Of a stretch of DNA of 64,000 nucleotides, positions 27,964 through 37,325 are shown piece by piece. Numbering within the stretch: position 1 is the first letter of the stretch; every line of letters starts with the position of its first letter. Source of the stretch: an uncultured Endomicrobiia bacterium. GTDB taxonomy: Bacteria > Elusimicrobiota > Endomicrobiia > DTEH01. The translations under genes and the position numbers were made by a program. Below the pieces are notes generated by a model. That model ran no database searches and had not been told where the DNA came from. It saw only the letters and a list, made by a program, of their open reading frames with translations. The DNA lies in NCBI GenBank assembly GCA_937928765.1, contig CALFVX010000012.1, positions 1 to 64,000 of the forward strand. The letters are read 5' to 3'.

Positions 27964-28780
27964 AATAGTACAAATACCAAAAGAAATTTTTGAACATTGC
28001 CCAGGATGCAATAAAATTTTGCTTAAAAAAGAATTACAAGATAATTTCAAAATTTGTCCTAAATGTGGTTACATTTTTAGATTATCATCTAAAGAAAGAA
28101 TTGATCTTATTGTTGACAAAGGAAGTTTTAAAGAATTTGCTAAAAATTATACTCCACAAAATATACTTGGTTTTCCTGAATACGATCAAAAGATTAAATA
28201 TTCTGAAAAAAAATCTCAATTGAAAGAAGCCTGTATAATTGGAATATGTAAAATAGATGGAATAAAAACTGTGTTGTGTTTGTTAGATTTTAACTATATG
28301 GGCGGAAGTATGGGTTCTGTTGTAGGAGAAAAAGTTGCTTTAAGTTTTGAAAAAGCAGAAAAGTTAAAACTACCAATAGTTATAGTATCTTCAAGTGGTG
28401 GTGCAAGAATGCAAGAAGGAGTAATTTCGTTAATGCAGATGGCAAAGACTTCTTCTGCTTGTGCAAGATTTAAAAAAACAGGTTTACCTTATATTTCTGT
28501 ATTAACAGATCCTACAACTGGCGGTGTTACTGCGTCGTTTGCTATGTTAGGTGATATTAATATTGCTGAAAGCAAAGCACTTATAGGATTTGCAGGACCA
28601 AGAGTTATTGAACAAACAATAAGACAGAAACTTCCTGAAGGATTTCAATCAGCAGAATTTTTGCTTGAACACGGATTTGTAGATATTGTTGTGCAAAGAA
28701 AAGAGCTTAAAAATGTGTTAGCAAATGTTTTGAGATTATGTTTGAATAATAAGATTTCAAAAAAAGCAAAAAGAATATAA
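27956..28780 (+). CDS. accD: Acetyl-CoA carboxylase carboxyltransferase beta subunit
   Basis: A 274-residue AccD. The N-terminal zinc ribbon has CPGC and CPKCGY, then the crotonase-like core with MGGSMGSVVGEKVALSFE, VIVSSSGGARMQEGVISLMQ and PTTGGVTASFAMLGDI. AccD joins AccA to move CO2 from biotin to acetyl-CoA at the start of fatty-acid synthesis. AccA is not adjacent and not in the window. It overlaps the upstream gene by eight bases. Confidence 0.95.
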   Translation: MNKIVQIPKEIFEHCPGCNKILLKKELQDNFKICPKCGYIFRLSSKERIDLIVDKGSFKEFAKNYTPQNILGFPEYDQKIKYSEKKSQLKEACIIGICKIDGIKTVLCLLDFNYMGGSMGSVVGEKVALSFEKAEKLKLPIVIVSSSGGARMQEGVISLMQMAKTSSACARFKKTGLPYISVLTDPTTGGVTASFAMLGDINIAESKALIGFAGPRVIEQTIRQKLPEGFQSAEFLLEHGFVDIVVQRKELKNVLANVLRLCLNNKISKKAKRI

Positions 28781-28849
28781 TTTTTATTTTTTAAAATTTT
28801 AATAAAATATATTTAAAAATTTTTTACTAATTTCTAGGAGAGTTTTAGT

Positions 28850-30097
28850 ATGAAACAAAAAATAGTTTTAGCGTATTCTGGCGGTCTTGATACCTCGGTA
28901 ATTCTTCACTGGTTAAAAAATAATTATAACTCAGACATTATAGCTTGTATTGTAGATGTTGGACAAAATGAAGATTTTGAACTTATGAAAAATCGTGCGT
29001 TATCTGTAGGAGCTAAAAAAGTCTATGTTATAGATGCAAAAGAAGAGTTTGTAAATGAGTATATTTTTAAGATATTAAAAGCAAATGCTATTTATGAAGG
29101 TAAATATTTACTTGGAACTTCTATAGCAAGACCTTTAATTGCAAAAAAAGTTGTAGAAGTTGCGAAAAAAGAAAATGCAAAAATTTTATCTCATGGAGCC
29201 ACAGGAAAAGGTAATGACCAAGTAAGGTTTGAGTTAGCTTTCAAATGTTTGTATCCAGAAGCAAAAATTATTGCTCCATGGAGAATATGGGAAATAAAGT
29301 CTCGCGAAGATGAAATTAATTATGCTAAAAAATATAAAATACCTGTTGCTGTAACAAAAGAAAAACCATATTCTTCAGATGCAAATTTGTGGCATATAAG
29401 TTATGAGGGCGGTATATTAGAAGATTTGCAAAATGAACCACAAGATAGTATGTTTAATTTGACCGTATCAGCTAAGAATGCACCTGATGACTATGAAATT
29501 TTAGAAATTGAGTTTAATAAAGGTATACCTGTGAAAATTGTTTATAAAGAAGGTGAAATATTACTAAAAAAAGATGGATCCTCAAAATTGATAAAAACCT
29601 TAAACAAAATTGCAGGAAGAAATGCTATAGGAAGAGTAGATATAGTAGAAGACCGTCTTGTAGGAATAAAATCTCGTGGTGTCTATGAAGCTCCAGCTGC
29701 TACAGTTTTATATTTTGCACATCGTGAATTAGAATATTTAGTTTTAGATCGCGAAACATTTCATTATAAAGAATACATTGCTTTAGAATATGCAAAGATA
29801 GTATATTATGGTGAATGGTTTACAACAAAAAGGGAAGCCTTGGATAAATTTATTGATGAAACACAAAAATATGTATCAGGAAAAGTTAAACTTAAACTAT
29901 ACAAAGGAAACATTATTGTAGTTTCAAGAAGTTCTAAATATTCATTGTATGATGTTAATTTAGCATCTTTTGATAGAGAATCAAAAGGATTGTTAGAATA
30001 TGACCAAAAAGATTCTGAAGGATTCATAAATCTTTTTGGTCTTCAACACAAAGTTTCTTCTGTAGTTAAGAATAAAATTATTAAAAAAATAATATAG
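28850..30097 (+). CDS. argG: Argininosuccinate synthase
   Basis: A 415-residue ArgG that joins citrulline and aspartate using ATP. The pyrophosphatase loop AYSGGLDTSVILHWL is at the start, then GKYLLGTSIARPLIAK, SHGATGKGNDQVRFEL (citrulline/aspartate site) and KPYSSDANLWHISYEGGILE. TAGGAGAG lies about ten bases ahead of the ATG. argF is elsewhere in the window (45.6 kb); argH is not seen. Confidence 0.97.
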   Translation: MKQKIVLAYSGGLDTSVILHWLKNNYNSDIIACIVDVGQNEDFELMKNRALSVGAKKVYVIDAKEEFVNEYIFKILKANAIYEGKYLLGTSIARPLIAKKVVEVAKKENAKILSHGATGKGNDQVRFELAFKCLYPEAKIIAPWRIWEIKSREDEINYAKKYKIPVAVTKEKPYSSDANLWHISYEGGILEDLQNEPQDSMFNLTVSAKNAPDDYEILEIEFNKGIPVKIVYKEGEILLKKDGSSKLIKTLNKIAGRNAIGRVDIVEDRLVGIKSRGVYEAPAATVLYFAHRELEYLVLDRETFHYKEYIALEYAKIVYYGEWFTTKREALDKFIDETQKYVSGKVKLKLYKGNIIVVSRSSKYSLYDVNLASFDRESKGLLEYDQKDSEGFINLFGLQHKVSSVVKNKIIKKII

Positions 30098-30117
30098 AAT
30101 TATTTAAGCTATTAAAA

Positions 30118-30135
30118 AATAAAAAATTTTTTATT
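30118..30135 (+). terminator. A/T palindrome after argG
   Basis: AATAAAAAATTTTTTATT is a perfect 18-base palindrome 20 bases after the argG stop, ending in a T-rich half. It has no G/C pair in the stem, so the hairpin would be weak. It could act as a bidirectional end point or be chance in this AT-rich DNA. Confidence 0.25.
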
Positions 30136-30161
30136 CTTTGACAAGGAGGTTTTTATCATAA

Positions 30162-31541
30162 ATGAATAAAAATAAAAAAATTTTGTTGTCAGAACAAGAA
30201 ATCCCAAAAGAATGGTATAATATCTTAGCTGATTTAGCAGAACAACTACCACCACCTATAAATCCTATAACACAAAAACCTGTTGAACCTAAAGATTTGT
30301 TAGCAATATTTCCGATGGGACTTATTCAACAAGAAGTTTCTTCTCAAAGATGGATTCCTATACCTGATGAAGTTTTAAAAGTTTATAAAATTTGGCGTCC
30401 TACACCTTTGGTTCGTGCATATGAACTTGAAAAATATCTAAATACGCCTGCGAGAATTTATTACAAAAATGAAAGTGTATCACCAGCAGGAAGTCATAAA
30501 CCTAACACTGCTGTTGCACAAGCGTATTATAATAAAATTGAAGGTGTAAAAAACTTAACTACAGAGACAGGAGCAGGACAATGGGGTTCTGCATTAGCGT
30601 TTGCATGCAACATTTTTGGTTTAAAATGTAAGATTTATATGGTAAAAGTTAGTTATGAACAAAAACCTTTTAGAAGATCACTTATGCATATTTGGGGTGC
30701 TGAAGTATATCCTTCCCCAACAAATTTAACAGATGCAGGAAGAAAGGTTTTAGAAGAAAATCCTAACTCGCCAGGATCTTTAGGAATAGCAATATCTGAA
30801 GCGGTTGAAGATGCAGCAACTCATCAAGATACAAAATATTCTTTAGGCAGTGTTTTAAATCATGTTTTACTTCATCAAACAATCGTAGGTCTTGAAACAA
30901 AAAAACAGCTAGATCTTATAGATGAAAAACCAGATATATTGATAGGATGTGTTGGTGGAGGAAGTAATTTTGGTGGTTTCATATTACCGTTTGTTGATGA
31001 TAAACTGAAAGGGAAAATAAATACACAATTTCTTGCAGTAGAACCTACTGCGTGTCCTACATTAACTAAAGGATTGTATTTGTATGATTATGGTGATACT
31101 GTTGGGTTAACTCCACTATTAAAAATGTATACCTTAGGACATAAATTTATACCAGCAAAAATTCATGCCGGTGGTTTAAGATATCATGGTGACGCACCAA
31201 TATTGTGTTATTTAGTTAACAAAAAAATAGTTGATGCAGTTGCATACCCACAAAAATCTGTATTTGAGGCAGCAACAATTTTTGCAAAAACAGAAGGTTT
31301 CTTACCTGCGCCTGAAACATCTCATGCTATAAAGGCAGCAATTGATGAAGCGTTAAAATGTAAAGAAAAAAAAGAAGAAAAATGTATTGTTTTTAACTTT
31401 AGTGGTCATGGGCATTTTGACATTACTGCATATGATAAATATTTTGAAGGAGAACTTGAAGACTTCGACCATCCAGAAGAAGAAATAGAACAAACATTAA
31501 AAGAAATTAAGAGTTTACCTGTTAACAAAAATATTTTATAA
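30162..31541 (+). CDS. trpB: TrpB2-type tryptophan synthase beta-like enzyme
   Basis: A 459-residue PLP enzyme of the TrpB2 branch (longer than the 400-residue TrpB1). The PLP lysine is in [15 protein letters not shown]; the phosphate loop is [23 protein letters not shown] matches the GAGQ site, and the end [10 protein letters not shown] is typical of TrpB2. TrpB2 usually makes tryptophan from indole and serine or phosphoserine without TrpA. No other trp genes are near, so it may recycle indole. AAGGAGG at about 30143 serves the ATG. Confidence 0.9.
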   Translation: MNKNKKILLSEQEIPKEWYNILADLAEQLPPPINPITQKPVEPKDLLAIFPMGLIQQEVSSQRWIPIPDEVLKVYKIWRPTPLVRAYELEKYLNTPARIYYKNESVSPAGSHKPNTAVAQAYYNKIEGVKNLTTETGAGQWGSALAFACNIFGLKCKIYMVKVSYEQKPFRRSLMHIWGAEVYPSPTNLTDAGRKVLEENPNSPGSLGIAISEAVEDAATHQDTKYSLGSVLNHVLLHQTIVGLETKKQLDLIDEKPDILIGCVGGGSNFGGFILPFVDDKLKGKINTQFLAVEPTACPTLTKGLYLYDYGDTVGLTPLLKMYTLGHKFIPAKIHAGGLRYHGDAPILCYLVNKKIVDAVAYPQKSVFEAATIFAKTEGFLPAPETSHAIKAAIDEALKCKEKKEEKCIVFNFSGHGHFDITAYDKYFEGELEDFDHPEEEIEQTLKEIKSLPVNKNIL

Positions 31542-31681
31542 AAAATTTATATTTGATTTTTAAATTTACGAAATTTGTGAAATTGCTAGGTTGGTATTAT
31601 TGTAAATAAAATCTTTGGATATATTATTTTTGATCTTTAAGATATTCTAGTAGTGTAATAATTTAAAAATATCTAAGAAAT

Positions 31682-32215
31682 ATGAAAACAAAAATTTTAC
31701 ATAAAATAAATATAGAATATACTCAAGGTGATATAACAAAACAACCTGATATTGAAGCAATAGTTAACGCAGCAAATGCATATCTTAAACCAGGAGGTGG
31801 TGTTGCAGGAGCTATACATTGTGCTGCAGGAATTGAGCTTGAGAAAGAATGTGCAAAATATGCTCCAATAAAAGTTGGCCAAGCTGTGATAACCAAAGCA
31901 TATAATTTACCTAACAAATATGTTATTCATTGTTTAGGCCCAAGATATAAAATAGATAAACCTGAAGAAAAACTTCTGGCAGATTGTTATATAAACTCAC
32001 TTAAAATCGCTGAAGAGAATAAAATTTTTTCAGTTGCATTTCCTTCTATTTCTACAGGTGCTTTTGGTTATCCTATAGAAGAAGCAACAAATGTTGTAAT
32101 TGAAACAATAAAGATTTTAGCACCAAAATTGAAATTTGTCAAAAAAATAAGATTTGTGCTTTTTAGTAGATATGATTTTGAGGTCTATAACAGAATAATT
32201 TCAGAAAAATTATGA
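31682..32215 (+). CDS. Macro domain protein (ADP-ribose-binding deacetylase type)
   Basis: A 177-residue single macro domain. The ligand loops are AIVNAANAYLKPGGGVAGAI (Asn and the GGG loop) and FPSISTGAFGYPIEEA. It binds ADP-ribose and in related proteins removes acetyl groups from O-acetyl-ADP-ribose or reverses ADP-ribosylation. Its stop overlaps the fhs start by four bases, a link I would not expect. Upstream is a 140-base AT-rich gap with no clear promoter. Confidence 0.9.
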   Translation: MKTKILHKINIEYTQGDITKQPDIEAIVNAANAYLKPGGGVAGAIHCAAGIELEKECAKYAPIKVGQAVITKAYNLPNKYVIHCLGPRYKIDKPEEKLLADCYINSLKIAEENKIFSVAFPSISTGAFGYPIEEATNVVIETIKILAPKLKFVKKIRFVLFSRYDFEVYNRIISEKL

Positions 32216-33873
32216 ATATATTACCTATTAAAAAAATTGCAAGAAGATATGGTATTTTAGATAAAGAATTAGAATTATATGGAGATTATAAAGCGAAAGT
32301 AAAGATTGAAATTCTTAAAAGAATAAGTTCTGAAAAAAAGGGCAAATATATAGTTGTCTCAGCTATAACTCCTACAAATTTTGGTGAAGGTAAAACTACT
32401 ACAACAATAGGACTTTCCTTAGCATTAAATAGGTTAGCAAAAAAATCCTTTTGTTGCATAAGACAACCTTCTTTAGGACCTTTGTTTGGCATAAAAGGTG
32501 CATCAAGTGGTGGTAAAGCAAAAGTTATTCCTGAAGAAGATTTTAATATACATCTCACAGGCGATTTTTATGCTGTTTCGGTAGCACATAATTTGTGTAT
32601 GTCATTTTTTATGAATGCAATTTATAGAAGAAAAATTGAAGTTGATAAAGAATCAATTTTATGGAGATATATTTGGGATGTTTCTGACAGATTTCTAAGA
32701 AATGTTTTAATAGGTAATGAAATAAAAGGTAATGATTTTTTCCCTTTGAAGACAGGTTTTGATATTTCCGCATCTTCTGAAATAATGTCGATTTTATCTT
32801 TTTGTTTATCTTTGTCAGATTTAAAAGAAAGATTAAGTAGAATAGTTTTAGGTTTTTCAAAAGATAAAAAACCAGTTACTGCAGAAGATATAAAAGTAGT
32901 AGGTGCAATGTTAGCTGTACTTAAAAATGCTATAAAACCAAATTTACTTCAATCATCTGAGAACACACCTGTTTTTATTCATACAGGACCTTTTGCTAAT
33001 ATTTCTCACGGAAATAGTTCTATAATTGCAGATTTGATTTCATTACATTTATCTGACTATGTTATTACTGAAAGTGGTTTTGGCGCAGATTGTGGATTAG
33101 AAAAGTTTTTTAATATAAAATGTAGATATTCTAATCTTGTAGCTGACTGTGTAGTTTTAGTATGTACTACTAGAGCATTAAAAATACATTCTGGAAAAAT
33201 TGATTTTCTTTATAATAAACCTTTACCTGAAGAGTTAACAAAAGAAAATTTACAACTTTTAGAAGAAGGGTTATGTAATTTAGAAAAACAAATTGAAAAT
33301 GTTTTATTGTATGGTTTACCTGTAGTAGTGGCTATTAATAGATTTTCTACTGACACAGATAAGGAGTTAGCTCTCATTCAAAAAAAAGCAAAAGAATTTG
33401 GTGCTGAAGATGCTGTAGTTTCTGAAGTATGGCAAAAAGGTTCAAAAGGAGGCATAGATCTTGCAAAAGCTGTAATAAAAGCATCAAGCAAACCTAAAAA
33501 TTTTAAATTTTTATATCCACTTGATATGTCTATAAAAGAAAAAATCTATACAATAGCAACAAAAATTTATGGAGCAAAAGATATAGAATATTCATCCTTA
33601 GCAGAAGAAAAAATAAAACTATACACAGAACTTGGTTGGGATAAACTACCAGTATGTATGGCAAAAACACATCTTTCTTTAAGCTGTAATTCTTTACTAA
33701 AAGGAAGGCCTAAAAATTTTGTTTTACCTATAAGAGATATACTTCCCTCAGTAGGTGCTGGATTTATTTATCCTTTATGTGGTGATATAATGACAATGCC
33801 AGGACTGCCTTCTTTACCTGTAGGTACTACTGTTGATGTTGACGAGAATGGTAGAGTTATAGGATTATTTTAA
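32212..33873 (+). CDS. fhs: Formate-tetrahydrofolate ligase
   Basis: A 553-residue Fhs, the usual size, making 10-formyl-THF from formate, ATP and THF, the first step of the Wood-Ljungdahl methyl branch. Motifs: TPTNFGEGKTTTTIGLSLAL (ATP loop), RQPSLGPLFGIKGASSGGK, HLTGDFYAVSVAHNL, and the C-terminal MTMPGLPSLPVGTTVDVDE. It is translationally coupled to the macro domain gene. The rest of the pathway begins after the decayed region at 34.7 kb. Confidence 0.97.
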   Translation: MNILPIKKIARRYGILDKELELYGDYKAKVKIEILKRISSEKKGKYIVVSAITPTNFGEGKTTTTIGLSLALNRLAKKSFCCIRQPSLGPLFGIKGASSGGKAKVIPEEDFNIHLTGDFYAVSVAHNLCMSFFMNAIYRRKIEVDKESILWRYIWDVSDRFLRNVLIGNEIKGNDFFPLKTGFDISASSEIMSILSFCLSLSDLKERLSRIVLGFSKDKKPVTAEDIKVVGAMLAVLKNAIKPNLLQSSENTPVFIHTGPFANISHGNSSIIADLISLHLSDYVITESGFGADCGLEKFFNIKCRYSNLVADCVVLVCTTRALKIHSGKIDFLYNKPLPEELTKENLQLLEEGLCNLEKQIENVLLYGLPVVVAINRFSTDTDKELALIQKKAKEFGAEDAVVSEVWQKGSKGGIDLAKAVIKASSKPKNFKFLYPLDMSIKEKIYTIATKIYGAKDIEYSSLAEEKIKLYTELGWDKLPVCMAKTHLSLSCNSLLKGRPKNFVLPIRDILPSVGAGFIYPLCGDIMTMPGLPSLPVGTTVDVDENGRVIGLF

Positions 33874-34043
33874 TTTTTTATATAAATAAGTTTTTAGAAA
33901 TATAGTTAATTATTTTCAAAAATATCAAATAGATAAAATAACACATTTGAACTTCAATAATTATTTTATATTTATGAACTATCTTTAAAATTCTCCAATA
34001 ACTAAAATATATATTGCTAAAGAAAAAAGTTATAATGTATATA

Positions 34044-34299
34044 ATGCAAAGTAAAAAAATATTATCTTACCTTTAAATTTTATATTATTTACTATATTTA
34101 TTTTTGCAAATGGTTTTGGATATATTAAAAATTTAAATAATAAATTTCAATTAGATATTAATATTTCAGGATGTACTTTTTAAGCGAAATTCGCATTTCT
34201 TATTATAATGACACAAATGGCAATTTAGGATATGAAAAATTAGAGGCATAAAAAATTTTTCAAAATAAAAATTTAAATATTTTTGGTTTTAATTTATAG
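34044..34299 (+). pseudogene. Decayed exported protein remnant 1
   Basis: An ATG at 34044 begins MQSKK; after an A7 run (34053-34059) a shift to another frame gives a convincing signal peptide (ILPLNFILFTIFIFANGFGY) and strands (NKFQLDINISGCTF) to a TAA at 34181-34183. A third frame carries SEIRISYYNDTNGNLGYEKL to a TAA at 34249-34251, and that same frame then reads to a TAG at 34297. Two frameshifts and one or more stops mark it as dead. Barrel-like composition suggests an exported protein, possibly kin to the 3485 gene. Confidence 0.5.
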
Positions 34300-34708
34300 T
34301 AGTTATTTATTTTGTGAAAACAAATTAGTTATAGGTTTTGACTGGTATTATTTTAGTATAAAATACAACTTCTTAAATAAATTATCTTCTCTGAGATTAG
34401 ATTTGCTACTGCTGAAGTAATAAATTTTTATTCTTTAGAGTTTATTTGAGAATTTTATTTTATCAAAAAAGTAATTTTAAAAAATATTATAAATATACAC
34501 TTAAAATCTTTCACTGTTAATAAAAAATTAAGTTTTTTTGCACTAATATAAATTATAATTATACAAAGACAATTTTTTTTAATATACTACTAAAAGTTGA
34601 TTTTTTCCCCTAAATATGATAAAACAAAATTTAATCTTTTAGTATTAAATATGACTAAAATTATTTCTTTATTTAGTTGCTTCTTTTTTAAAACTAATCT
34701 TTTATAAA
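34277..34708 (+). pseudogene. Decayed copy of the barrel gene at 3485-3979
   Basis: A signal-like stretch (FLVLIYSSYLFCEN) leads to KLVIGFDWYYFSIKYNFLNK, matching the pattern of the intact gene's ILGLSLNYPGVGVKFFIKRN. After frame changes the remnant continues LRLD/FATAEV (intact: LRYQIIADEV), then a TGA, EFYFIKKVIL (intact: RQFYKKIL), FNILLKVDFFP (intact: FSFNLDFGP) and YDKTKFNLLVLNM (intact: YDTIATEFDFVINM). Order and spacing agree along the whole length, with several shifts and stops. It ends five bases before the metV-rnfC gene. Confidence 0.55.
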
Positions 34709-34712
34709 TTTT

Positions 34713-36701
34713 ATGAATCTTAATTTTGCTAAGTTTGATTTAAAACCAGAACAAGAATTAAAATTTCTTCTTAAAAAAAAAGATGATCTTATCCTTATTG
34801 TTTGTAGTAAATGTTTTGTTAATTACACATCAGAAGAAGTTTCACAATCTTGCAAACCAGTATTTGAAATTTTTAAAAGATTAAATAAAAAAATTAAAAA
34901 ATGTATAGAATTAAATTTTTTATGCAGTACATATATAAACAAAGAAAAAATTTTAGAGATTATTAATAAATATGAAAGATATGAAATTTGTGTTTTCAGT
35001 TGTGGTTTGGGAATACAAAATATAGCAAAATTAATAGAAAAAGAAATTGTTGCTATTTCTAATTCTATACAACCAAAATATAGTTATAATTCAGAAACAC
35101 TTCATCACGGAATATCTTTAGACAATGATAAATTTTGTGCAACTTGCGGAGAATGTTTTTTAAATTATACTTCAGGGATATGTCCAATAGTTGAATGTCC
35201 TAAAAGCTTGTTAAACGGACCTTGTGGTGGTGCAAAAAATGCTAAATGTGAAGTTGATAAAGAAAAAGATTGTGTTTGGATAAAAATCTATAATATTTTA
35301 AAAGAAAAGAATTATAAAACTAATAGCAAGGTTTTAATAAGAAAATACAACAATCTATTGTTTGAAGAAAATAAAAAGCTGATAGAAAAAAATTTAGCTA
35401 TTCGTGTTAAAGATTTCTGTGGCGGTGTTTACCCACAAGAAAATAAAAATATTACCCAAAATATATCTACAGAAAAATTTTTATCTCCACAAATTGTAAA
35501 AATTTTTTTATCTCAACATATAGGTAAGCCATCAATACCATTGGTAAAGATTGGCGATTATGTTTTTTTAGGACAAAAAATTGCAAAATCTGACGGATTT
35601 CTCTCTGCAAATATTCATTCAAGTGTAAGTGGTAAAGTAATTGATATAAAAGAAATTTTCCATCCTATAGCCAAAAAAAATTTACCAGCAATAGTCATAG
35701 AAAATGATAATAAAGAATTAAAAGATTATAAAATAAAACCTAAAAATAATTGGAAAAATCTTAATAAACAAAAAATTTTAGAAATAATTTTTGAAAAAGG
35801 TATAGTTGGACTTGGTGGCGCAATGTTTCCTACACATGTAAAGTTGTCTTCAAATAAAAAAATTGATACTTTAATTATCAACGCTTCTGAATGTGAGCCA
35901 TATATAAATGTAGATAACAGAACAATTTTAGAAAATACAAAAGAAATAATTGAGGGAATAAATATCATAAAATTTTTGTTAGATATAAAAAATACTATTT
36001 TTGCAATAGAAGATAATAAAATAGAAGCTATTGAGAAATTAAGATCTATTTTGCCAAAAGAAATAAAAATTGAAGTTTTGAAAACAAAATATCCTCAAGG
36101 TGCTGAAAAAATTTTGATAAAGAAATTGTTGAATTTAAAAATACCTAAGAATAAAATTCCATTAGAATACGGCATTTTGGTACATAATATATCGACTGTT
36201 TATTTAATATATAAAGCAGTAGTTGAAGGAATTCCTTTTATTGAAAGAACTGTCACAATTGCTGGTGATGAAGAAATTAAAAAAAAATATGGCAACTACA
36301 TCATAAAAATTGGAACACCAATAGATTTTATTGTAAAAAATTCTTTTAATGAAAATTTTAATTTAGAAAAATTTTTGTTAAAATTTAGTGGTTATATAAT
36401 GGGGGTTGAACTTAAAACATTAGATACTGCTATTATTAAAGGATGTAATAGTATCTTAGGGTTAATTAAAAAAAATAATTATAGCTTATATAACAAATGT
36501 ATAAAATGTGGCAGATGTGTAGATGTTTGCCCAATGGAACTTGAACCTTTAGAATTTGTGTTTTCTTACCAAGAAAATAAAATGGATAATTTAGAAAGAT
36601 TAAATATGAAAAATTGTATAGAATGTGGTTGTTGTGAATATATATGCCCATCTAAAATTTACATTGTAGAAATTATAAAACAATTAAAAAATAGATTCTA
36701 A
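34713..36701 (+). CDS. MetV-RnfC fusion, methylene-THF reductase partner and electron-input module
   Basis: A 662-residue two-part protein. Residues 1-200 are a MetV (MTHFR C-terminal-like) domain with the run CATCGECFLNYTSGICP, then LLNGPCGGAKNAKCEVD and DCVWIKIYNIL. Residues about 255-662 are an RnfC-like module: lipoyl-like N-terminal sandwich (VKIGDYVFLGQKIA), the NADH/FMN loop GIVGLGGAMFPTHVKL, ASECEPYINVD, and two 4Fe-4S motifs (Cys596/599/602/606 and Cys635/638/641/645). In Acetobacterium woodii MetF, MetV and RnfC2 form a three-subunit NADH-linked reductase; here two of them are one chain. The gene starts a run metV-rnfC, metV, metF, fchA with 4, 17 and -4 base spacing. Confidence 0.85.
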   Translation: MNLNFAKFDLKPEQELKFLLKKKDDLILIVCSKCFVNYTSEEVSQSCKPVFEIFKRLNKKIKKCIELNFLCSTYINKEKILEIINKYERYEICVFSCGLGIQNIAKLIEKEIVAISNSIQPKYSYNSETLHHGISLDNDKFCATCGECFLNYTSGICPIVECPKSLLNGPCGGAKNAKCEVDKEKDCVWIKIYNILKEKNYKTNSKVLIRKYNNLLFEENKKLIEKNLAIRVKDFCGGVYPQENKNITQNISTEKFLSPQIVKIFLSQHIGKPSIPLVKIGDYVFLGQKIAKSDGFLSANIHSSVSGKVIDIKEIFHPIAKKNLPAIVIENDNKELKDYKIKPKNNWKNLNKQKILEIIFEKGIVGLGGAMFPTHVKLSSNKKIDTLIINASECEPYINVDNRTILENTKEIIEGINIIKFLLDIKNTIFAIEDNKIEAIEKLRSILPKEIKIEVLKTKYPQGAEKILIKKLLNLKIPKNKIPLEYGILVHNISTVYLIYKAVVEGIPFIERTVTIAGDEEIKKKYGNYIIKIGTPIDFIVKNSFNENFNLEKFLLKFSGYIMGVELKTLDTAIIKGCNSILGLIKKNNYSLYNKCIKCGRCVDVCPMELEPLEFVFSYQENKMDNLERLNMKNCIECGCCEYICPSKIYIVEIIKQLKNRF

Positions 36702-36705
36702 AATT

Positions 36706-37308
36706 ATGTTTGTATTAAAAGTTAAAAAACAAGAAGAAATTTTTGAATTAATAAATAATAAAAAAACTTTTGTTTTTATATGCGAAGGATGCAATGAAAT
36801 TTTTCTTTATAGAGAAGAAATTACCAAATTCTTAGATTCATTATCAAAAGAAAATATTATTGATACAAAAATTGTAGATTATATTTGTAACCCAGAATAT
36901 ATTAAAAATTATTTCGAGATATTTAAGAAAACAATAGATCTATCTGATATAATTTTAATATTTTCTTGTGGTGTTGGAGTACAAACTGCAAATAAAATTT
37001 CAAACTTACCTGTGTATACAGGATGTGATACTTTACATATTCCAGGATATAAAGGAGTTGAAACTGTTGCAGATGAAAATTATGATTGTATTTTATGTGG
37101 GAATTGCTATCTAAATTATACAGCTAACATTTGTCCTTTAACTTCATGCCCAAAAGAGTTGTTAAACGGACCTTGTGGAGGAGCCAAAAATGGTAAGTGT
37201 GAAATTGATAACAAAAAAGATTGTTCTTGGGAAAAAATTTTCGAAAAATTGAAAAAATATAACAATTTTGAAAAAATAAAAAATGAAATTTTAACAAGAA
37301 AATTTTAA
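36706..37308 (+). CDS. metV: Second, stand-alone MetV
   Basis: A 200-residue MetV paralogue of the fusion's N-terminal domain. The cysteine pattern is the same: CEGC (Cys26, Cys29), SCGVGVQ (Cys88), CILCGNCYLNYTANICP, then LLNGPCGGAKNGKCEID and CSWEKIFEKL. MetV is an iron-sulfur partner of MetF in acetogens and related anaerobes. It begins four bases after the fusion gene and ends 17 before metF. The two MetV copies differ enough to have been separate for a long time. Confidence 0.88.
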   Translation: MFVLKVKKQEEIFELINNKKTFVFICEGCNEIFLYREEITKFLDSLSKENIIDTKIVDYICNPEYIKNYFEIFKKTIDLSDIILIFSCGVGVQTANKISNLPVYTGCDTLHIPGYKGVETVADENYDCILCGNCYLNYTANICPLTSCPKELLNGPCGGAKNGKCEIDNKKDCSWEKIFEKLKKYNNFEKIKNEILTRKF

Positions 37309-37325
37309 ACAAATTTATAAAAATT

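Noticed and set aside
31583-31627. Sigma-70-like pair TTGTAA and TATTAT before the macro domain gene
   Set aside because: Several overlapping alternatives exist and similar A/T pairs occur in most gaps, so no single promoter can be supported.
34184-34194. GCGAAATTCGC symmetric sequence
   Set aside because: The short stem lies inside a decayed reading frame and has no repeat elsewhere in the window.
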